DNA of 64,000 bases from Nitrospira sp. (GCA_024760545.1 CP060502.1:186001-250000); one strand, 5' to 3'; shown: positions 9,670 to 18,060, counted from the stretch's first letter. A program made the numbers and translations. The notes: generated from the sequence alone by a model not told the origin.

Positions 9670-9726
9670 GCCTCATCACCCTAGAACGTAATAGCTAACC
9701 ATCGGAACCGGCCACGAGAGGAATCT

Positions 9727-10248
9727 ATGCATATGTCACTGACCTTTGCCGAGCGTCAGGCCGCTGAAGCCGCCTACCAAGGACGCCCGCTCGATCCACT
9801 CTGGCCCGGCTACGCCCAGCAGATCTATCACGGTATTTGGCAAGCCAAACACGGCATGGAATCTATCCCATCCTTCCCCAATTTCACCGACACATCCACA
9901 CCACCCAGCACCCATTTTTCACAAGCCAGCGCCTTCGCCCATAAACCACTCCAGGTCTGGTTGATCACGTGCGCCGACCACGCCCGCATCCTACTCATCG
10001 TCCCTCATCATGCCGACACCAACTTTGCCCTCCACTTGGCGAAAACTGTTGCTCACGGCCAACCGTTTGTCATGCAACCCATTCAGCATGGGCATTTCCA
10101 TATCCAATGGCCCGCCGGTACCACATTCCCAACGCTCTATAGCCACGACATCCGAGTGATGGACCAGAACGGTATGGTTCAAATCCCCAGTCGCTTGCCC
10201 CATCGTCCACCCAACACGACTGACACCGCGAAATTACCCAATCCGTAA
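9727..10248 (+). CDS. Hypothetical protein
   Basis: A 173-residue protein with many His, Pro and Thr residues. The ATG at 9727 follows GAGAGGAATCT, a good ribosome site. The N terminus (FAERQAAEAAYQGRPLDPLW) looks helical; the middle has a strand-rich segment around VWLITCADHARILLIVPHH. No family is recognised. A CGTAATAG motif lies about 35 bases upstream. It is part of the compact rightward series with short spacers on both sides. Confidence 0.6.
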   Translation: MHMSLTFAERQAAEAAYQGRPLDPLWPGYAQQIYHGIWQAKHGMESIPSFPNFTDTSTPPSTHFSQASAFAHKPLQVWLITCADHARILLIVPHHADTNFALHLAKTVAHGQPFVMQPIQHGHFHIQWPAGTTFPTLYSHDIRVMDQNGMVQIPSRLPHRPPNTTDTAKLPNP

Positions 10249-10267
10249 TACGCATTGGAGGCACTGT

Positions 10268-10888
10268 ATGGAGCTCGGCAATCTCATCTTTGGACATAGC
10301 CGTGGCCAGTTCCCAGTTCCACGTGATGCGGGATGGGAGGAATGTTTTCGAGAACTCTTAGAAGCCATCGATGGTCCTGACTGTGACGGATATGGCACGG
10401 AATTCATCTGTGATGTCTTTGAAATCCATCGCTACCACTGGGGGGATTGTCCGTGTGGCTTTCAACAAGCTGAAGACACGTGGCTCGACACGCATCATCA
10501 TACCGACAGCTGTTACCAACATCGGTTTACGGACGAGGTGACACACCACTCAGCCATCGCACTCCACCCCACGCCGGCAGGGCATCCCATCAGTTCTCCT
10601 GAACCCGCCGTCTCAGAGGCAACGACCGCTCATTGTACCTGCGGCTACGATGAGGCCTACGCCCAATGGGCGCACACCCATCACCATCTATCCACCTGTC
10701 CGATCGTCCGCCCGAATTTTCAGTATGCGCCAAGCCAGTTTTCCCTGATGTGGTACAAATATCCGTTTCGCGACGCGTACATGTCCCACCCCCTGGCCTT
10801 GGATGAATTTCGTTCCCTCATCCACACCTGTATCCAGTGGATTCAGCAACACCAGTCGGTAGGCCTCACCACGGCATCGAACGGATGA
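10268..10888 (+). CDS. Hypothetical protein with duplicated CxCG...HHH...C putative zinc motifs
   Basis: The 206-residue product has an internal duplication. Each unit contains C-x-C-G, an acidic helix, and then THHH followed within a few residues by Cys (CPCGFQQAEDTW...THHHTDSC, and CTCGYDEAYAQW...THHHLSTC). The regular Cys/His spacing suggests metal binding in both units, with a repeat spacing of about 60 residues. TTGGAGG precedes ATG 10268. No matching family is known to me. It may be a small zinc-ribbon-like adaptor of the element, but the function is unknown. Confidence 0.65.
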   Translation: MELGNLIFGHSRGQFPVPRDAGWEECFRELLEAIDGPDCDGYGTEFICDVFEIHRYHWGDCPCGFQQAEDTWLDTHHHTDSCYQHRFTDEVTHHSAIALHPTPAGHPISSPEPAVSEATTAHCTCGYDEAYAQWAHTHHHLSTCPIVRPNFQYAPSQFSLMWYKYPFRDAYMSHPLALDEFRSLIHTCIQWIQQHQSVGLTTASNG

Positions 10889-10913
10889 CCGACCCACGAA
10901 GGAGCACGACATC

Positions 10914-11300
10914 ATGGCCAGAATCCTCATTGTTGACGACATGGAATCCATCCGGAAAATCCTCAGCACTGCCCTCGCGTCCGAAGGTCACGACATCACC
11001 ACGGCCGCCAATGGCGCCGACGCCCTGGTGAAGATCCTTGATGCCCCGTACGATATTGTGCTCACTGACATGGAGATGCCCGTCATCGATGGTCCACAAC
11101 TGATCGCCGAACTCCAGCAGATCCGGCCGGCCACTGCCATCGTCGGCATGACCGGCGGACTCGCTCCGGATGTACTCGAGCTGGAACAACGCCGTCTGGG
11201 TATTGCCGCGTTACTCGCCAAGCCCCCAGATCTCGGCCACCTCCGCGCCACAATCCAAAATGTTGCCCCCAACCCCGCTCTGTCACGCTCGGCGGCGTAA
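10914..11300 (+). CDS. Stand-alone response regulator receiver (CheY-like)
   Basis: The 128-residue protein is a single receiver domain. It has the acidic pair (Asp8-Asp9), the phospho-acceptor Asp52 in IVLTDMEMP, the switch Thr in GMTGG and the conserved Lys in LLAKPP. There is no output domain and no histidine kinase in the window, so phosphorylation must come from a host kinase. A GAAGGAG ribosome site precedes the ATG. Such orphan receivers usually act by protein contact. Its place in a mobile-element operon suggests it taps host signalling, but that is inference. Confidence 0.85.
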   Translation: MARILIVDDMESIRKILSTALASEGHDITTAANGADALVKILDAPYDIVLTDMEMPVIDGPQLIAELQQIRPATAIVGMTGGLAPDVLELEQRRLGIAALLAKPPDLGHLRATIQNVAPNPALSRSAA

Positions 11301-11347
11301 CAGGACCTCACGGGCATCAACCAGCTCATAGACTGGAGACTTCCCCC

Positions 11348-11548
11348 ATGAGCGAACGAGGATTTAGCCTAATCATCCGTCCCAACCCCTTAGCTGCTTT
11401 CCAAAAGAATGGCCAATTCCTCGTGTCACAAGGCCACGGATGGGCTCGGCAAGACCTCCGCGGCACGATGGATCTTGGACCACGTGCCGCTCGGGAATGG
11501 TTGCAGGAGAACATCCTCGAATTTCAGCCCACCAAGAAGCACGCCTGA
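11348..11548 (+). CDS. Small hypothetical protein
   Basis: A 66-residue basic protein (MSERGFSLIIRPNPL at the start, REWLQENILEFQPTKK near the end). The leader holds GGAGACTT. It has no transmembrane segment and no recognised motif. Intact frame, good ribosome site and close spacing to its neighbours support it as a gene. Confidence 0.5.
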   Translation: MSERGFSLIIRPNPLAAFQKNGQFLVSQGHGWARQDLRGTMDLGPRAAREWLQENILEFQPTKKHA

Positions 11549-11592
11549 TCCGCATCCCATTCCTTGCATTCAACGACGGCAGGAGCTGAATC

Positions 11593-11775
11593 GTGAACAA
11601 GAAGCAATGGGAGCACCTTGCCACCATACTCTCCGATGTGGCCAATCTGGCCTTGGTAGGACTAGCCCTCAATCAAGTCCTCTCCAACGCCCCATTTCAC
11701 CCGTGGATCTTCGCCGAAGGCCTCCTCGGTTGTTGCGCACTCCATGCAGGCGCGTTATACTCGTTGAAAAGGTGA
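11593..11775 (+). CDS. Small two-helix membrane protein
   Basis: Sixty residues from a GTG start with AGGAG nine bases upstream. Two hydrophobic segments are visible (VANLALVGLALNQVL and IFAEGLLGCCALHAGALY). It is followed after 4 bases by another tiny membrane protein gene. Together they resemble the small membrane-protein pairs common on mobile elements, but no family is assigned. Confidence 0.5.
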   Translation: MNKKQWEHLATILSDVANLALVGLALNQVLSNAPFHPWIFAEGLLGCCALHAGALYSLKR

Positions 11776-11779
11776 CCCC

Positions 11780-11917
11780 ATGCCGGCACTCGCCATTTCT
11801 CAACTCGATAGCTTCATCGCACTGAACAGTTTCTTTGCCGTCGGTGCCATTCTCTTCGTCGGCGCCTTGCTCTACGACCGGTTTACCCGCCGTCATCGTC
11901 AGACCCGACCACACTAA
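11780..11917 (+). CDS. Very small membrane protein (45 residues)
   Basis: A short open frame, ATG 11780 to TAA 11917, starts 4 bases after the previous stop. It encodes one hydrophobic helix (FFAVGAILFVGALLY) followed by an Arg/His-rich tail ending RRHRQTRPH, consistent with a single-pass inner-membrane protein. The positive-inside tail and tight coupling to the preceding gene are the main support. Confidence 0.4.
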   Translation: MPALAISQLDSFIALNSFFAVGAILFVGALLYDRFTRRHRQTRPH

Positions 11918-12000
11918 TCGTTCACCCAAGGCACCATAGGCCTGTTTCACAGGCAGGGTTCGTTCTCCATCGATCGTAGTAGATTGAAGGAGGACATCCT

Positions 12001-12501
12001 ATGCCCACGCTCAGATTGGCCATTACTGGCCATCGCCCACAGAAACTCGGCGGATTCAATCCCAACAATCCCATTCTTCAACGCATCGCCGACCATTTAA
12101 CCCGTACGCTCACAGCCCTCAAATCCCGCGGATTAGACGTCCTCGGCCTGACCGGAATGGCTCTTGGTGTCGATCAAGCCTTCGCCGAGGCCTGTCTCAC
12201 CACTCAGACTCCCTTTGTGGCCTATATTCCGTTTCCCGGCCAGGCCAGCCGATGGCCGAAACAGAGCCAAACCCGCTATGAGGAACTCCTCCGCCTCGCG
12301 ATGGACCGCCTGATCGTCTGTCACACAGCCAAAACCGACGCGGAAGTTCGAGAAGCCCTGATGGCCCGGAACAGTCGGCTGGTCACTGATGCTCATGCTG
12401 CGATCGCAGTATGGGATGGTTCGGCCGGCGGGACGGCCGACGTCGCTCGCTGGATCGACCACCTTGCCCATCACCACGCCGGCCAATTGATCGCCCCCTG
12501 A
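12001..12501 (+). CDS. SLOG/YpsA-like (DUF1273-type) nucleotide-binding protein
   Basis: The 166-residue protein begins with ITGHRPQKLGG. It then shows LTGMALGVDQAFAEAC and ends with a region ARNSRLVTDAHAAIAVWDGSAGGT, the pattern of the YpsA/SLOG Rossmann family. SLOG domains bind or process nucleotide-derived ligands and are recurrent in bacterial immunity and its counter-systems. AAGGAGG lies 7 bases before the ATG. Its neighbours include a macro-domain protein and a DUF488-like protein. No ligand can be named from the sequence. Confidence 0.75.
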   Translation: MPTLRLAITGHRPQKLGGFNPNNPILQRIADHLTRTLTALKSRGLDVLGLTGMALGVDQAFAEACLTTQTPFVAYIPFPGQASRWPKQSQTRYEELLRLAMDRLIVCHTAKTDAEVREALMARNSRLVTDAHAAIAVWDGSAGGTADVARWIDHLAHHHAGQLIAP

Positions 12502-12576
12502 AACGACAAGGCCACGCCGGGTATGCCGGGCCAGAATGCCGATGGTACGTCCATTAGGGGCGGGAAAGCATTTCCT

Positions 12577-12963
12577 ATGAGAGACCGCACTCCAAACCTC
12601 ACATCACATACCTTCGACGCTCTCCAGATGAATGAGGCTACGCTCATTGCCGAGATCGCCACACATCACCAACGCACCAACCAACTCCGCCAACATATCC
12701 ACGCCCTATCTCAGGATCAGCTCGCTACTCTCATCCCCCACGGACCCTATTGCTACTCCGTACTCGGTCCACTGCCCCCACCGCAGATCGGGCATCACAT
12801 CCAGCCCTGTCCATTCTTAATGGGGACACGCCCCGAAACGACCTGTTTCTTCAACCCGGATCCACTCTACGCCATCGACACGTCATACAATCCCGACGCC
12901 TGTAAAAGATGTGGAATCAACGACGTCGATGAAATGATCGACACCTCTCAGGATGAGGCCTGA
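12577..12963 (+). CDS. Hypothetical Cys-containing protein
   Basis: The open frame runs from 12523; I choose ATG 12577 (128 residues) because GGGAAAG lies upstream, but 12523 and 12628 are also possible. The C-terminal half has clustered cysteines (PCPFLMG, TTCFFN, ACKRCG), which might bind a metal or an iron-sulphur cluster. The N-terminal half is a helix rich in His, Gln and Thr. No family is recognised. Confidence 0.5.
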   Translation: MRDRTPNLTSHTFDALQMNEATLIAEIATHHQRTNQLRQHIHALSQDQLATLIPHGPYCYSVLGPLPPPQIGHHIQPCPFLMGTRPETTCFFNPDPLYAIDTSYNPDACKRCGINDVDEMIDTSQDEA

Positions 12964-13043
12964 TTGGCTCCCTCTAAGCGACCCTGCACGCAGGGTAGCC
13001 ACTTCCCTCAGCGATCAGCACGTAATAAGACGGAGGAGGGACT

Positions 13044-13430
13044 ATGACTCGACTGCGGCGTGCGCAAATCCGACCAGGAGCGATAGGGATCGATACCACG
13101 GTCAAGAGCGCGCAGGGCATCTGGCGGGCCTTTGCCCCGCGCTGGGATATGGTGCTGGGATACAAAAACGGCACGCTGAATTGGCAAGACTACTGCGCAC
13201 ACTACGCGCAGATTCTCGCCCGCGTGCCCATGCAGGTGTGGGATGAGTTAGCCCGGGCTGAGGAACAGACAGTGCTGTGTTATTGCAGGGCCGATTGGAA
13301 CTGCCACACCCACGAATTGATCCAATTCGCGGTGCAGCAGTTCCCAGACCGATTTATAGATGGGCGGAGCGACTCTAGTCGCCCGCAGGTGATGTCATGC
13401 GCCAACCTGTCAACCAAGGAATCCCCATGA
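13044..13430 (+). CDS. DUF488-like protein
   Basis: This 128-residue protein follows GGAGGAGGGACT. It has VLCYCRADWNCHTHELI near residue 90, which matches the conserved CYE..CHR-type segment of DUF488 proteins, and an upstream hydrophobic strand WDMVLGYKNG. DUF488 proteins are uncharacterised but often lie beside nucleotide-processing genes. The last bases overlap the next start as ATGA, which shows translational coupling to the macro-domain gene. Assignment is by motif only. Confidence 0.55.
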   Translation: MTRLRRAQIRPGAIGIDTTVKSAQGIWRAFAPRWDMVLGYKNGTLNWQDYCAHYAQILARVPMQVWDELARAEEQTVLCYCRADWNCHTHELIQFAVQQFPDRFIDGRSDSSRPQVMSCANLSTKESP

Positions 13431-13882
13431 CACTGGTGCACGAGATCACCGGCGACCTCTGGACGTTCCACACGCAAGGTGAATGGATCGCTATCACCAC
13501 AAACGGGGTCATCAAAGCTAACGGGGAAGCCGTCATGGGTGCCGGCCTTGCCAAAGCCGCTGCCCAACGGTACCCGGATCTTCCACGCGTTCTTGGCCAA
13601 GCGCTCCGTCACTCCGGCAACCACCCATATGCCTTTCTCTCCACACGCATCATTACCTTTCCCACCAAACGCCACTGGCAACATCCAGCCGATCTCGAAC
13701 TCATCATCGCCAGCATGAAGTCGGTCGCCCACCTGATCGAGCAACACAACATGTCACGGGTGTACCTCCCACGGGTCGGTTGTGGCCTGGGGCAACTGTC
13801 CTGGCGGGATGTCCGCACGGCGATCGCTCCGTACGTCACATCACGCTGTGTCTTTGTGACCTCACTCTTGGAGACACCATGA
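13427..13882 (+). CDS. Macro-domain (ADP-ribose-binding) protein
   Basis: The 151-residue product has the macro-domain features TTNGVIKANGEAVMGAGLAK (residues about 22-42, contacting ADP-ribose) and the strand-loop LPRVGCGLGQLSW. It is close to the single-domain phosphatase/hydrolase type that acts on ADP-ribose phosphate or ADP-ribosyl groups. The ATG at 13427 shares ATGA with the preceding stop and has AAGGA upstream. Macro-domain enzymes can reverse ADP-ribosylation by toxins and can clear NAD-derived signals, so an anti-defence role in a leading region is plausible, but it is inferred. Confidence 0.78.
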   Translation: MTLVHEITGDLWTFHTQGEWIAITTNGVIKANGEAVMGAGLAKAAAQRYPDLPRVLGQALRHSGNHPYAFLSTRIITFPTKRHWQHPADLELIIASMKSVAHLIEQHNMSRVYLPRVGCGLGQLSWRDVRTAIAPYVTSRCVFVTSLLETP

Positions 13883-13995
13883 ACGTCTTCTCGCTCGGTA
13901 GTTGGCCGACCCTCCGTGATTCCCTTAACATTCCAGCCATCCCTGCTGTTTTGCTCCAGGACACATGGAAGCGCTCGCCTTTGAAGCCCCAGTAG
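13879..13995 (+). CDS. Putative tiny coupled ORF
   Basis: A 38-residue frame begins with an ATGA overlap at the end of the macro-domain gene (MNVFSLGSWPTLRDSLNIPA). The overlap mirrors the one just upstream, which is the main reason to list it. It has no motif, and coding potential cannot be judged at this size. Confidence 0.25.
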   Translation: MNVFSLGSWPTLRDSLNIPAIPAVLLQDTWKRSPLKPQ

Positions 13996-14105
13996 GCGCA
14001 CTCCTCCGGTAACCCAATCCCTTCTTCTTCGAAAAGAGCGGCATCGACCCACTTCGTGGGTAGTGAACTTTGTCTATGACATCTTCCATCACGAAGGGAG
14101 AACCT

Positions 14106-14873
14106 ATGACCGCATCCGACATTGCCACTTCGCTGATCCCCGCCCTACGCGGACAAGGATTCAACGCCGTCCGTCACCCTGAACCCACACCAAACGGCTA
14201 CGGACATAAGATCACGCTATTCGAGCAGGCTGGTCCCGCCCTCGGCACTCTCGTCATCTATGCCGGCAAGAACGGCCCTCGCTATACGACTAACGAACTT
14301 CGGAACCTCACCCCCCAGATCCAAGCTCGTCTCGCTCAAGCCTGGACGGACAGTGGATTACTTCTCACAAATGCCACGACGCCTCACCATTCCAGCTCAG
14401 TTCCTACGCCCGTATCTCCACCCAATACGGTCGAGCTCTGGGTCGATGGCGCCTGCCTGCAACACCCAGACGGTCTCAAATTCGGCTGGGCCTGCGTGAT
14501 CCGAGAAAATGAGAATGAAGTGTATCGCCACAGCAGTAGTCAGATCCCCGCCCATGCAGCCGACCACAGAAACGTTGCTGCGGAACTACAAGCGGTCCTC
14601 CATGGACTCGAAGAATGCCGGCGCCGTGGCTATCACACCATCACCGTCTACTATGACTACACCGGAATCGAAGCATGGGCCACAGGACAATGGCGGGCCA
14701 ATACACCAGCTACTCAAGCCTATGCCGCATATACCCACACCTATTCGTCAACCATCAAGTGGCACAAAGTGACGGCACATTCCGGCGTCCTCATGAATGA
14801 CCTCGTAGACTCGTTAGCAACTGCTGCCGCTCGTTCTGCACCACTCGTCTGGAAAACATTTCCAACTCAATGA
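14106..14873 (+). CDS. Ribonuclease H-like protein with N-terminal extension
   Basis: The 255-residue protein has a C-terminal RNase HI fold with the four acidic residues Asp114 (ELWVDGAC), Glu160 (VAAELQAVL), Asp184 (VYYDYTGIEAW) and Asp235 (NDLVDSL). A His stands in VTAHSG. The first 95 residues form a separate unknown domain. The start at 14106 is favoured over 14070 because GGGAG sits 6 bases ahead. RNase HI cleaves RNA in RNA-DNA hybrids. On a conjugative element it may help replace primers or remove R-loops on the incoming strand. It overlaps the next open frame. Confidence 0.8.
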   Translation: MTASDIATSLIPALRGQGFNAVRHPEPTPNGYGHKITLFEQAGPALGTLVIYAGKNGPRYTTNELRNLTPQIQARLAQAWTDSGLLLTNATTPHHSSSVPTPVSPPNTVELWVDGACLQHPDGLKFGWACVIRENENEVYRHSSSQIPAHAADHRNVAAELQAVLHGLEECRRRGYHTITVYYDYTGIEAWATGQWRANTPATQAYAAYTHTYSSTIKWHKVTAHSGVLMNDLVDSLATAAARSAPLVWKTFPTQ

Positions 14874-14890
14874 GCCCTCAGGAGAGAACG

Positions 14891-15511
14891 ATGGCCACCA
14901 CCTCTGTCTCTCCTGTTTACGTGGCATTGGGCTCCTCCTCACCAGAAAGAATATCCATGTCACTGTCTAGCGCTCCGCTCAATGTCGACACAGCACTCCC
15001 ATTTCATGCGCCCAGTAATGAGGAACTCTCCCGTGCAATCGCCCGAATCATTCCAGCAGAGCAATGGCGTGCCGTCATGGAAGGGCATCCGTACACCGAG
15101 CTTGAAATCAATGACGAATTTCTTGGATTCATGACGACCTATTGGCACTTGGCGCAACTCATACCCACGCATTGGACAGTTGTCGACCTGGGCTGCGGCT
15201 ACAATCCCCAGGCATGGCTGTTCCATCTCACGGGGCATCACCGCTTTATCAGCGTCGATTCCTTTCCCAACATCGTCCGCTTTCACACCCCAACCTCCAC
15301 GCACTACACCATGACGATCGGAGACTTCATCACCCAACACGGCCACACGCTCAATCTCAAAGAAACGTTTGCCATCTGTTCCTACTGCCCGATGTGGGGC
15401 GAAGGCTCTACGGCACAACTCCGCGCGTTCTTTCCAAACCTGTACGTGTACTACCCACATCAGACATCACGGCCGGTCACGCTCCCACGCCTGCATCATC
15501 AAGTCGACTGA
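14891..15511 (+). CDS. SAM-dependent methyltransferase-like protein
   Basis: The 206-residue protein contains VVDLGCGYNP, a typical class I methyltransferase motif I, followed by a possible acidic motif II (FISVDSFP) and an ICSYCPMWG segment. The start at 14891 has CAGGAG upstream; an earlier ATG at 14870 overlaps the previous stop. Downstream of motif I the match to known methyltransferases weakens, so it may be a degenerate or unusual member. The substrate is unknown. Confidence 0.5.
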   Translation: MATTSVSPVYVALGSSSPERISMSLSSAPLNVDTALPFHAPSNEELSRAIARIIPAEQWRAVMEGHPYTELEINDEFLGFMTTYWHLAQLIPTHWTVVDLGCGYNPQAWLFHLTGHHRFISVDSFPNIVRFHTPTSTHYTMTIGDFITQHGHTLNLKETFAICSYCPMWGEGSTAQLRAFFPNLYVYYPHQTSRPVTLPRLHHQVD

Positions 15512-15550
15512 CCGCCGATTCGATTCCACTCACTGTACGGAGGAGTATCT

Positions 15551-16597
15551 ATGCGTCTGCCTCTTGTCTGGCTCCTGACCTGTTACTTCATAATCTGGGG
15601 CCTCTCTCCAAGCTCCGCTGCCACGCAGGACCCCTTAACCCTCTCAACCACACCTACAGCCTGGACGCATTGTCTCCACCAGCACGCTCAAGAACTGGAT
15701 CTTCACCCGGCACTTCTCCGCGCCCTCATCTATGCAGAGAGTCGCAATCACCCGTTCGCGATCGGATGGACCGATGAGACAGGATCCCGGCACAGTCAAT
15801 TTCCACCGACTGAACAAGCTGCACATCGGCTCATGCAGACCCTGAAACAGCGTGGTCAACAGTTTGATGCAGGTCTTGGGCAAATCTCCTCGACCAATCA
15901 TGGAACCATTGCTGACATACTCGGCATTCAACCGGAGCAACTCTTCGAACCGTGCCGTAATCTCACCGCGGCCAGCCATATTCTGCATGAACAAATCCTC
16001 CGTCATGGAAAAACATGGCAAGCTCTTGCTGGCTATAACGGGTCGGTCGGAAGCACGAAGTATATTGCGATTGTCCATGGACATCTTTGTCGACAAACTC
16101 CCGACCTCTGCCGTAATTCAAGCCTTCTGTGGTCTCTGCCCTCGCCTGATACGCCCTTACTGTCTGCCACTGCCTTTGAGGCCTCGATTTACGAGAATAC
16201 GTCCGATGATGCCGGCCCAGATCTGTCCTTCGCAGACCTGACGCCATCACGCATCCCACATCGAGCAGCCACGCTCTCCAACCCGGACCCGATCAATGAC
16301 ATCGTCCATATCGGACACACACTCCCCAGTCCGTCCACGATGATGACGCTCGGAGTCCAGATCCTCCTCCCCTTGCTGTTCCTGATCTCGCTCCTCATCG
16401 TATGCACGTATGTCATTCGCACGATACTCTGGTCCTATCAGCTCGTTCGTGACAGTGTCCGGGCCCTCCACCGTCCATCTCCGCTTGCCCTTCGTCGAAC
16501 ATCGTCGGACTACGAACGAGGACGATCCCCGCTCTCAGTCCACCGATCGCAGCATCAGGACGAATCACTCCAGAGACCCGCTGCGCGGGTAGCCTGA
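15551..16597 (+). CDS. Lytic transglycosylase with C-terminal membrane anchor
   Basis: The 348-residue protein starts with a signal-like hydrophobic stretch. An SLT domain follows, with catalytic Glu63 in IYAESRNHPFAIG, then AGLGQISSTNHG and QALAGYNGS. A strong transmembrane helix (LLPLLFLISLLIVCTYVI) near residue 275 precedes a basic tail. GGAGGAG precedes the ATG. VirB1/PilT-type enzymes open the peptidoglycan for the transfer apparatus. The anchored form, far from the main transfer operon, is unusual, since a second soluble one lies at 42462-43001. Confidence 0.8.
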   Translation: MRLPLVWLLTCYFIIWGLSPSSAATQDPLTLSTTPTAWTHCLHQHAQELDLHPALLRALIYAESRNHPFAIGWTDETGSRHSQFPPTEQAAHRLMQTLKQRGQQFDAGLGQISSTNHGTIADILGIQPEQLFEPCRNLTAASHILHEQILRHGKTWQALAGYNGSVGSTKYIAIVHGHLCRQTPDLCRNSSLLWSLPSPDTPLLSATAFEASIYENTSDDAGPDLSFADLTPSRIPHRAATLSNPDPINDIVHIGHTLPSPSTMMTLGVQILLPLLFLISLLIVCTYVIRTILWSYQLVRDSVRALHRPSPLALRRTSSDYERGRSPLSVHRSQHQDESLQRPAARVA

Positions 16598-16631
16598 CAG
16601 CTTCATGATCCTGTCGTTGAAAGGAGTGTGC

Positions 16632-16952
16632 ATGAGGCGTCAACCCATTCAGTGTGACACCCCGTTGAGTCTGGCCATCGCCCTTCTCGGCAGCGCTCGT
16701 TCGTCCATGATCCACGGAACTCTTGGCGCCTATTCCGCATCCCGTCAAACGATCCACTTTACCAATCTCAACTCCGGAGACATTGCGGACATCGTGATCG
16801 CCCGAGCGGCCACGGCCGCTAGTTCATGCACCTTGACGATTCTTTCGGTGACCACGCCACGCATGAGGCGTCGGATCACCACCATTGTGCGAGCCTTCGT
16901 GCGCGAGACACAGGCTCCACTCAATATTGATCTCGCGTTACAGGCCGCGTAA
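16632..16952 (+). CDS. Hypothetical protein
   Basis: A 106-residue protein from ATG 16632, which has AAGGAG 6 bases ahead (the open frame itself begins at 16605). It appears soluble, with alternating strand and helix (TIHFTNLNSGDIADIVIARA, then SCTLTILSVTTPRMRRRITT). No motif is recognised. Confidence 0.5.
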   Translation: MRRQPIQCDTPLSLAIALLGSARSSMIHGTLGAYSASRQTIHFTNLNSGDIADIVIARAATAASSCTLTILSVTTPRMRRRITTIVRAFVRETQAPLNIDLALQAA

Positions 16953-17006
16953 GTCACGACCTGTGTTCATCACTGACTCATCACGAGTCACTTTAGGAGG
17001 TGTCCC

Positions 17007-17402
17007 ATGTCAGAAGAATCATCCAGCAACCCGCAGTCCAGCTCGAAACCCTGGAACGACAAGAACCAGTTTGTGTGCCGGGCCAGAATCGGGAACAAGC
17101 CCGAGATACGGAGCACACGAAAGAAGCCCGTGGTCAGCTGCACGTTGTACATCAAGAGTGAGTACGACGATGACAAGGGCAAACGCGTCACCAAGACGAC
17201 TCGTGTCCCGCTCACGATGTTCGGAGACAAGGCGATGACGTTCGCCAATGAAGTCAACAAGGGTGATTACGTCGAAGTTGAAGGCCGGCTCCAGGAGAAT
17301 GCCTGGGAAAGCACCGAAGGTCAGAAACGGACCCGCTTGGAGCTGATCGCGTCCAAGTATCAGGTGGTTCAGCGGAAGGGCGAACAACGCCAGGCCGCGT
17401 AA
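17007..17402 (+). CDS. ssb: Single-stranded DNA-binding protein
   Basis: The 131-residue OB-fold protein has NQFVCRARIGNKPEIR near the start, CTLYIKSEYDD, TRVPLTMFGDKA, and VNKGDYVEVEGRLQENAW, the hallmark SSB strand. The acidic C-terminal tip of chromosomal SSB (DDDIPF-like) is absent; it ends KGEQRQAA. It follows AGGAGG. Plasmid SSBs are typical leading-region genes that coat incoming single-stranded DNA. Loss of the acidic tip suggests it does not recruit host SSB partners in the usual way. Confidence 0.85.
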   Translation: MSEESSSNPQSSSKPWNDKNQFVCRARIGNKPEIRSTRKKPVVSCTLYIKSEYDDDKGKRVTKTTRVPLTMFGDKAMTFANEVNKGDYVEVEGRLQENAWESTEGQKRTRLELIASKYQVVQRKGEQRQAA

Positions 17403-17859
17403 CATCTGTCGGCTACGGGGGGCCGTCACGCTCCTCGTAGCCTCCGTTCTCACACGATCGCTGTACCAGGATGATCTCCTGGCCCCCTGAGACGGCAGGT
17501 AATATCGAGAATACCGTCCACCCTCTGGTACGCAGGGACGATCGCGTACCACTCACTGAATCGATCACCCAGCTCAACACCGACGAAAGGTAGGCTTAGA
17601 AGCAGCCATCCTCTAAGGAGTCGGGCCGATTCGGCGCTGCTGGCTGGTCATTGTAATGGCCAGTGCCCCTGACCAGAACGATCTCACCATGTATGAGCAG
17701 GGAAAGAGGAGCGGGGCTGATGATGGAAGCGACTGTGTCGCTGACTGTCACCGAACGAGATCGATCACGCCGTTTAGCGTCACAGCACATCATTGGCGTT
17801 GAGCGTTTTTCAGATCTGCAACTCTACCCATTCTCTAACCATTCCTTGAGGAGGTGTTG
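17403..17859. other. Non-coding stretch with hairpins
   Basis: No convincing gene is present. Two inverted repeats stand out: GGCTACG...CGTAGCC (17411-17442), which may end ssb transcription though it lacks a T-run, and CTGGTCATT...AATGGCCAG (17644-17663). A short overlapping frame at 17663 has no ribosome site and atypical composition. Confidence 0.4.
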
Positions 17860-18060
17860 ATGACGTCCTATCCTGCTCTCATCATCCCGGCGATCGGTTT
17901 GGGCGCTGTGTTGGTTGTGATCATGACCGTCGTGCTGGTCCCTTGGCTCCAACGGTCCAGAGATCTCCGCACTCGACAGCGGCCGCTCAACCTGGATTTG
18001 TCCGCTGCCTCTCATCCCATCAGAGAAAATTACCGACGTCCGACCTCCTCTGCCCGTTAA
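17860..18060 (+). CDS. Small single-pass membrane protein
   Basis: The ATG at 17860 follows TTGAGGAGGTGTTG, so the 66-residue product starts MTSYPALIIPAIG. One long hydrophobic helix (GLGAVLVVIMTVVLVPWL) is followed by a basic, cytoplasmic-looking tail. No family is recognised. Confidence 0.5.
   Translation: MTSYPALIIPAIGLGAVLVVIMTVVLVPWLQRSRDLRTRQRPLNLDLSAASHPIRENYRRPTSSAR

Noticed and set aside
10244-10250. CGTAATA copy before the Cys/His-rich protein gene
   Set aside because: It spans the stop codon of the preceding gene (CCG TAA TAC) and so may be a coincidence; it is not counted among the candidate control sites.
17663-17860. Open frame of 65 codons before the small membrane gene
   Set aside because: No ribosome site, Arg/Ser-rich translation typical of non-coding sequence, and overlap with hairpins.
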